A DNA stretch of 27,157 bases, from NCBI GenBank assembly GCA_031268525.1, contig JAIRXA010000034.1, positions 1 through 27,157 of the forward strand, written 5' to 3'. A program made the translations under genes and the position numbers. Within the stretch, counting starts at the first letter, position 1. Each line of letters begins with the position of its first letter. The notes below the pieces were generated by a model, which saw only the letters and a program-made list of their open reading frames with translations, was not told where the DNA came from and did not search any database. The stretch is from Coriobacteriales bacterium (lineage in GTDB: Bacteria > Actinomycetota > Coriobacteriia > Coriobacteriales > UBA8131). This document shows, one piece after another, positions 23,113 through 27,157 of this stretch.

Positions 23113-26100
23113 ATGCCAAAACGTTCTGATATCAAGCGCATTCTCGTCATCGGTTCGGGTCCGATCGTTATCGGGCAGGCCTGCGAGTTTGACTATTCGG
23201 GCGCTCAGGCCTGCAAGGTGCTGATGGCCGATGGCTTTGAGGTCATACTCGTCAACTCCAATCCCGCGACGATCATGACCGATCCGCAGATGGCGACTCG
23301 CACCTATGTTGAGCCGATCACCCTTGCCAGCCTTACGCGCATCATCAAACGCGAACATCCCGACGCGCTGCTTCCGACTCTCGGCGGGCAGACGGGGCTG
23401 AACTGTGCCGTCGATCTGGCGCGCTCGGGGGTGCTCGACGCCTGGGGGGTCGAGATGATCGGTTGCGATCTGGAGGTTATCGAGCGAGGCGAGGATCGGA
23501 GGCTCTTTGCCGAGGCGATGGCCGAGATCGGCTTGGAATGCGCTCGCTCCGGCTATGCCTACACGGTTGCAGATGCCGAGCAATTGGCCCGTGAGCTGGG
23601 CTTTCCGCTCGTAGTGCGCCCTTCCTACACGCTGGGTGGTGCGGGTGGGGGCATCGCCTACACAATGGCGGAACTGCGCGAGATTACGGCCCAGGGCCTC
23701 GATCTCAGCCCGGCGGGCGAGATACTTATCGAGGAGAGCGTACTCGGCTGGAAAGAGTTTGAGATGGAGGTGATGCGCGACCGCAAAGGTAACGGCATCA
23801 TCGTCTGCTCCATCGAAAACCTCGACCCGATGGGCGTACACACCGGCGACTCGATCACGGTTGCGCCAGCTCTGACCCTCAGCGACAGTGAGTACCAGCG
23901 GATGCGGGTCGCTTCGCTGGCGATTCTCGAGAAGATCGGGGTTGAAACCGGTGGCAGTAACGTGCAGTTCGCCGTCAACCCCGTCAACGGGCGTATGATC
24001 GTGATCGAGATGAATCCGCGTGTCTCGCGTTCCTCGGCGCTGGCTTCCAAGGCCACGGGTTTTCCAATCGCGAAGTTCGCTGCCAAACTGGCTGTGGGTT
24101 ATACCCTCGATGAGATGCTCAACGACATCACCGGGGCCACCCCTGCCTGCTTTGAGCCGAGCATCGACTACGTTGTTGTCAAGGTGCCGCGTTTTGCCTT
24201 CGAGAAATTCAAGGGCACCGACACGACGCTTACCACACGCATGAAGGCCGTCGGCGAGGTCATGGCCATCGGGCGTACCTTCGAGGAAGCATTTGCCAAG
24301 GCCCTGCGCTCCTTGGAAAATGGCCGGGCGGGATTGGGCGCCGACGGCAGGGATGACTTCGACGAGCAGCGCTTCAAGCAGCTGGTCAGCCTGCCGACCG
24401 AGCACCGCGTCTTTTACATGGCCGAGGCACTCAGACGATCTTGGTCGGTAGCCGATATCGCCGAGGCAACGGGTATCGACCCCTGGTTTATCCACCGCAT
24501 GGCTCATATGGTCGCGGTGGAGCAGTCCCTGTACTCCCTGAGTTTGGCCGATCTCGACACCGACACGCTTCGTGAGGCGAAGCGCACAGGCATATCCGAT
24601 GCGCAAATCGCCTGGCTCTGCTCTGCGGAGGAAACAGAGGTTCGTGCCCTGCGCAAAGAACTCGGTGTGCTTCCCGTCTTCAAGATGGTCGATACCTGTG
24701 CCGCCGAGTTTGCCTCTGAAACGAACTACTACTATAAGACCTACGACGAGCAGGATGAGGTGCGTCCCTGCGACAGGCCCAAGGTGATGATCCTGGGCGC
24801 CGGCCCGAATCGCATCGGTCAGGGAATCGAGTTTGACTACTGCTGCGTACATGCCTCCTATGCTCTGGCGGCACAAGGCTATGAAACTATCATGGTTAAT
24901 TGCAATCCCGAGACGGTTTCCACCGATTATGACACCTCTGACCGACTCTACTTTGAGCCCCTGACCTTTGAGGACGTCATGGACATCGTCGACGTCGAAC
25001 AGCCGATGGGTGTTGTCGTCACATTGGGGGGGCAGACGCCCTTAAAACTTGCCTGGGCTCTGGAGGATGCCGGGGTACCCATCATGGGAACGAAGCCCGA
25101 GGCTATCGATCTGGCTGAAGATCGCGAGCGCTTTGCACACCTGCTTGACGAGATGGGTATCGCCTACCCGGCTGCGGGAACTGCGGAATCGCTTGAGGAG
25201 GCCCAAGAGGTTGCGGAAACTCTGGGATTTCCTCTGCTCGTGCGCCCGAGCTATGTCCTCGGCGGACGCGGTATGGTCATCGCCTACAATAATCGCTACC
25301 TCGAACAGTACATGCAGGAGGCCACGAAGATCAGCCCCGATCATCCCGTGTATCTCGATCATTTTCTGGAAAGCGCCATCGAGGTTGACGTGGACGCGCT
25401 GTGCGACGGTGAGGACGTCTATATCGGTGGCCTGTTGGAGCATATCGAGGAAGCGGGTATCCACTCCGGCGATTCGAGCTGCTGCACACCGCCGTTTACG
25501 CTCTCAGAGGCTGTCGATAGACAAATCAGGGACTATACCTGTCGACTGGCACGTGCGATTGGCGTGCGCGGTCTGGTGAACATCCAGTATGCCGTGAAGG
25601 AGGCGACCGTTTATGTCATCGAGGTTAATCCGAGGGCTTCGCGCACGGTACCCTTCACCTCCAAGGCGACCGGCGTTCCCCTGGCGAAGTGTGCCGCACG
25701 CATCATGGCGGGACAGCGCATTGCCGCGCTCGGTCTCCCGCCGGATGACCGCATACTCGATCACTTCGCCGCAAAGGAAGCCGTCATGCCTTTCGGACGC
25801 TTTCCCGGCTCCGATACGCTGCTTGGTCCGGAGATGAAGTCAACAGGAGAGGTCATGGGCATCGGGCGCAGCTTTCCCATTGCCTACGCCAAGGCGGAGC
25901 TCTCCATCGACTACTCGCTGCCGACCGAGGGGACTGCCTTCATCTCGGTCGCCGACAAGGATAAACGCGCCTTTGTCTCGGTCGCCAACCATCTGCATCA
26001 TCTCGGCTTTTCGCTGATCTCAACGAGTGGGACGGCGCGGGTTTTAGAGGCTGAAGGCATACCGGTGCGCCGTGTGCACAAGGTTTCTGAAGCGCGACCG

Positions 26101-26346
26101 AACATTGCCGACGAGATTGCCAACGGTGGGGTATCGCTGATGGTGAATACGCCCCTTGGCCAGGAGACGCGTTCGGACGGCTTTCATCTCCGTACCGCCG
26201 CCGTGCGTCATGGTATCTGTTATGCGACGACCCTGGCGGGCGCCAACGCGATGGCTCGCGCCATAGAGGTGGCACAGCGCGATCAGACAGGCTCCGATGA
26301 GCTTGCACCGATTGCCTTGCAGGATTTGGAGCAGTGGGATGGATGA
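23113..26346 (+). CDS. carB: Carbamoyl-phosphate synthase large chain
   Basis: 1077 residues, one uninterrupted chain of normal length. Two homologous ATP-grasp halves start at IKRILVIGSGPIVIGQACEFDYSG and at VMILGAGPNRIGQGIEFDYCC (about residue 560). The oligomerisation region and a C-terminal MGS-like allosteric domain (FISVADKDKRAFVSVANHLH, near 935-1050) follow. It makes carbamoyl phosphate from bicarbonate, ammonia and two ATP with CarA, feeding PyrB and arginine synthesis. ATG 23113 follows the carA stop by six bases with GAGGG upstream. It overlaps pyrK by eight bases. Confidence 0.97.
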   Translation: MPKRSDIKRILVIGSGPIVIGQACEFDYSGAQACKVLMADGFEVILVNSNPATIMTDPQMATRTYVEPITLASLTRIIKREHPDALLPTLGGQTGLNCAVDLARSGVLDAWGVEMIGCDLEVIERGEDRRLFAEAMAEIGLECARSGYAYTVADAEQLARELGFPLVVRPSYTLGGAGGGIAYTMAELREITAQGLDLSPAGEILIEESVLGWKEFEMEVMRDRKGNGIIVCSIENLDPMGVHTGDSITVAPALTLSDSEYQRMRVASLAILEKIGVETGGSNVQFAVNPVNGRMIVIEMNPRVSRSSALASKATGFPIAKFAAKLAVGYTLDEMLNDITGATPACFEPSIDYVVVKVPRFAFEKFKGTDTTLTTRMKAVGEVMAIGRTFEEAFAKALRSLENGRAGLGADGRDDFDEQRFKQLVSLPTEHRVFYMAEALRRSWSVADIAEATGIDPWFIHRMAHMVAVEQSLYSLSLADLDTDTLREAKRTGISDAQIAWLCSAEETEVRALRKELGVLPVFKMVDTCAAEFASETNYYYKTYDEQDEVRPCDRPKVMILGAGPNRIGQGIEFDYCCVHASYALAAQGYETIMVNCNPETVSTDYDTSDRLYFEPLTFEDVMDIVDVEQPMGVVVTLGGQTPLKLAWALEDAGVPIMGTKPEAIDLAEDRERFAHLLDEMGIAYPAAGTAESLEEAQEVAETLGFPLLVRPSYVLGGRGMVIAYNNRYLEQYMQEATKISPDHPVYLDHFLESAIEVDVDALCDGEDVYIGGLLEHIEEAGIHSGDSSCCTPPFTLSEAVDRQIRDYTCRLARAIGVRGLVNIQYAVKEATVYVIEVNPRASRTVPFTSKATGVPLAKCAARIMAGQRIAALGLPPDDRILDHFAAKEAVMPFGRFPGSDTLLGPEMKSTGEVMGIGRSFPIAYAKAELSIDYSLPTEGTAFISVADKDKRAFVSVANHLHHLGFSLISTSGTARVLEAEGIPVRRVHKVSEARPNIADEIANGGVSLMVNTPLGQETRSDGFHLRTAAVRHGICYATTLAGANAMARAIEVAQRDQTGSDELAPIALQDLEQWDG

Positions 26347-27157
26347 GATCGCAGGTGTGGTATCCAACACGAAGCTGACTGGAGGTCTGTGGCAGCTCGT
26401 TGTGCGTGCGCCTGAACTGGCGAGAAGCGCGCAGCCCGGGCAGTTCGCCCATATTCGGCTTTCGGGACACGGCGAGCATGTCTTGAGACGTCCACTTTCG
26501 ATCCACGATGTCTATGCCGACCGACGCGGTGACTTCGACTACGTCTCCTTCATCTATCAGATCATCGGCGCTGGCACAGAAACACTCGCAAGCTATCGTA
26601 TGGAGGATAGCCTTGAGGTGCTCGGCCCACTCGGACGTGGCTGGCATCCCCCCGAAGCCACAGGAAAAGCCCTGCTTGTCGGCGGAGGAGTTGGCTACGT
26701 GCCCCTGATGTTGCTTGCCGGTACTCTGCACGCGCGCGGCATTGAGACGCTGAGCGCCATCGGGATGCGCGACAGGGACAATGCTCTGGCTTTCTATGGT
26801 GCGAGTTCCTATCGCACCTGGGATGTGCGTGACGTGGAGGGAAGTGGGCGCGTGCGCGAGGCCTGGGCTACCGACGACGGCAGCTTTGGGCATCACGGTC
26901 TGGTCACCGAGCTCTCTGCGCATTTTCTGGGAGAGGAAGATTTTGACTATGTTGCAGCCTGTGGACCCGAGCCGATGATGCGTATCGTTGCCGAACAGGC
27001 GCAGGCTGCCGGAGTGTACTGCGAGGTTTCTCTGGAGCGACACATGGCCTGCGGCATCGGCGCCTGTCTGAGCTGCATTGTTGCGACTACGGAGGGACAG
27101 AAACGCGCCTGCGCAGATGGCCCGGTCTTCTCCGCACGGGAGGTGATCTGGCAATGA
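26339..27157 (+). CDS. pyrK: Dihydroorotate dehydrogenase electron-transfer subunit
   Basis: 272 residues, complete, with the stop on the last base of the window. It has an N-terminal FAD-binding beta-barrel (RRPLSIHD, residues ~55-65), an NAD-binding part starting GKALLVGGGVGYVPLMLLA, and a C-terminal [2Fe-2S] site with C238, C243, C246 and C258 (spacing C-x4-C-x2-C-x11-C). PyrK passes electrons from the type 1B PyrD to NAD+. A PyrD of class 1B should therefore follow beyond 27157. ATG 26339 lies inside the end of carB (eight-base overlap) with GGAG 7 nt upstream. The frame open from 26297 is internal to carB. Confidence 0.95.
   Translation: MDEIAGVVSNTKLTGGLWQLVVRAPELARSAQPGQFAHIRLSGHGEHVLRRPLSIHDVYADRRGDFDYVSFIYQIIGAGTETLASYRMEDSLEVLGPLGRGWHPPEATGKALLVGGGVGYVPLMLLAGTLHARGIETLSAIGMRDRDNALAFYGASSYRTWDVRDVEGSGRVREAWATDDGSFGHHGLVTELSAHFLGEEDFDYVAACGPEPMMRIVAEQAQAAGVYCEVSLERHMACGIGACLSCIVATTEGQKRACADGPVFSAREVIWQ

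Noticed and set aside
22096..24876. Open frame of 926 codons on the minus strand opposite carA and carB
   Set aside because: It lies wholly antisense to two clearly identified genes. Its protein is His/Arg-rich without recognisable domains, and it is explained by codon bias of the GC-rich sense strand.
25940..27154. Open frame of 404 codons on the minus strand opposite carB and pyrK
   Set aside because: Antisense to well supported genes, no recognisable motif, no ribosome binding site of note.

Overview
The window looks like a chromosomal segment of a moderately GC-rich anaerobic actinobacterium, most likely class Coriobacteriia (Eggerthellaceae-like). This is inferred from gene content: a Tat-exported lipoprotein flavin reductase divergent from a membrane-spanning LuxR-type regulator (a pairing expanded in that family), plus a complete PyrR-headed pyrimidine operon with PyrK. 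No marker was compared by computation.

Layout. (1) 1-284: the left edge holds the first 23 codons of what looks like an IS1182-type transposase on the minus strand, then a perfect 22-bp palindrome, two tandem 17-bp repeats and a polypyrimidine tract. (2) 285-4651, minus strand: an EF-G-like GTPase that lacks the usual catalytic histidine, a ferritin-like/VIT1 iron-handling membrane protein, and an ArsB/NhaD-type permease. (3) 4835-10122, plus strand: ileS (with two low-complexity insertions), lspA, an RluA-family pseudouridine synthase and a PaaI-like thioesterase, closed by a strong bidirectional stem-loop. (4) 10272-13717: a Tat lipoprotein FAD reductase (minus) divergent from the LuxR regulator (plus). 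Two matching inverted repeats lie between them. (5) 13809-18164, plus strand: six co-directional genes. One is a Pro/Gln-rich single-pass membrane protein, four carry CxxC...CxxC zinc ribbons (one ending in a YARHG domain), and the last is a lipoprotein N-acetylmuramoyl-L-alanine amidase. This is the best candidate for an undescribed system, probably envelope-related. (6) 18165-18785: no genes, but a probable terminator, a 151-bp element bounded by perfect 25-bp inverted repeats, and a cluster of REP-like repeats. (7) 18790-27157, plus strand: promoter, PyrR-controlled attenuator and pyrR-pyrB-pyrC-carA-carB-pyrK, covering the steps from carbamoyl phosphate to dihydroorotate plus the electron-transfer subunit of dihydroorotate dehydrogenase. 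pyrD would be expected just past the right edge.

Genes in region 7 are tightly packed, with overlapping start and stop codons, and probably form one transcript. The PyrR leader can be read in full: the 3' side of the PyrR-binding hairpin is complementary to the 5' arm of the terminator, which gives the classic choice between antitermination and PyrR-stabilised termination.
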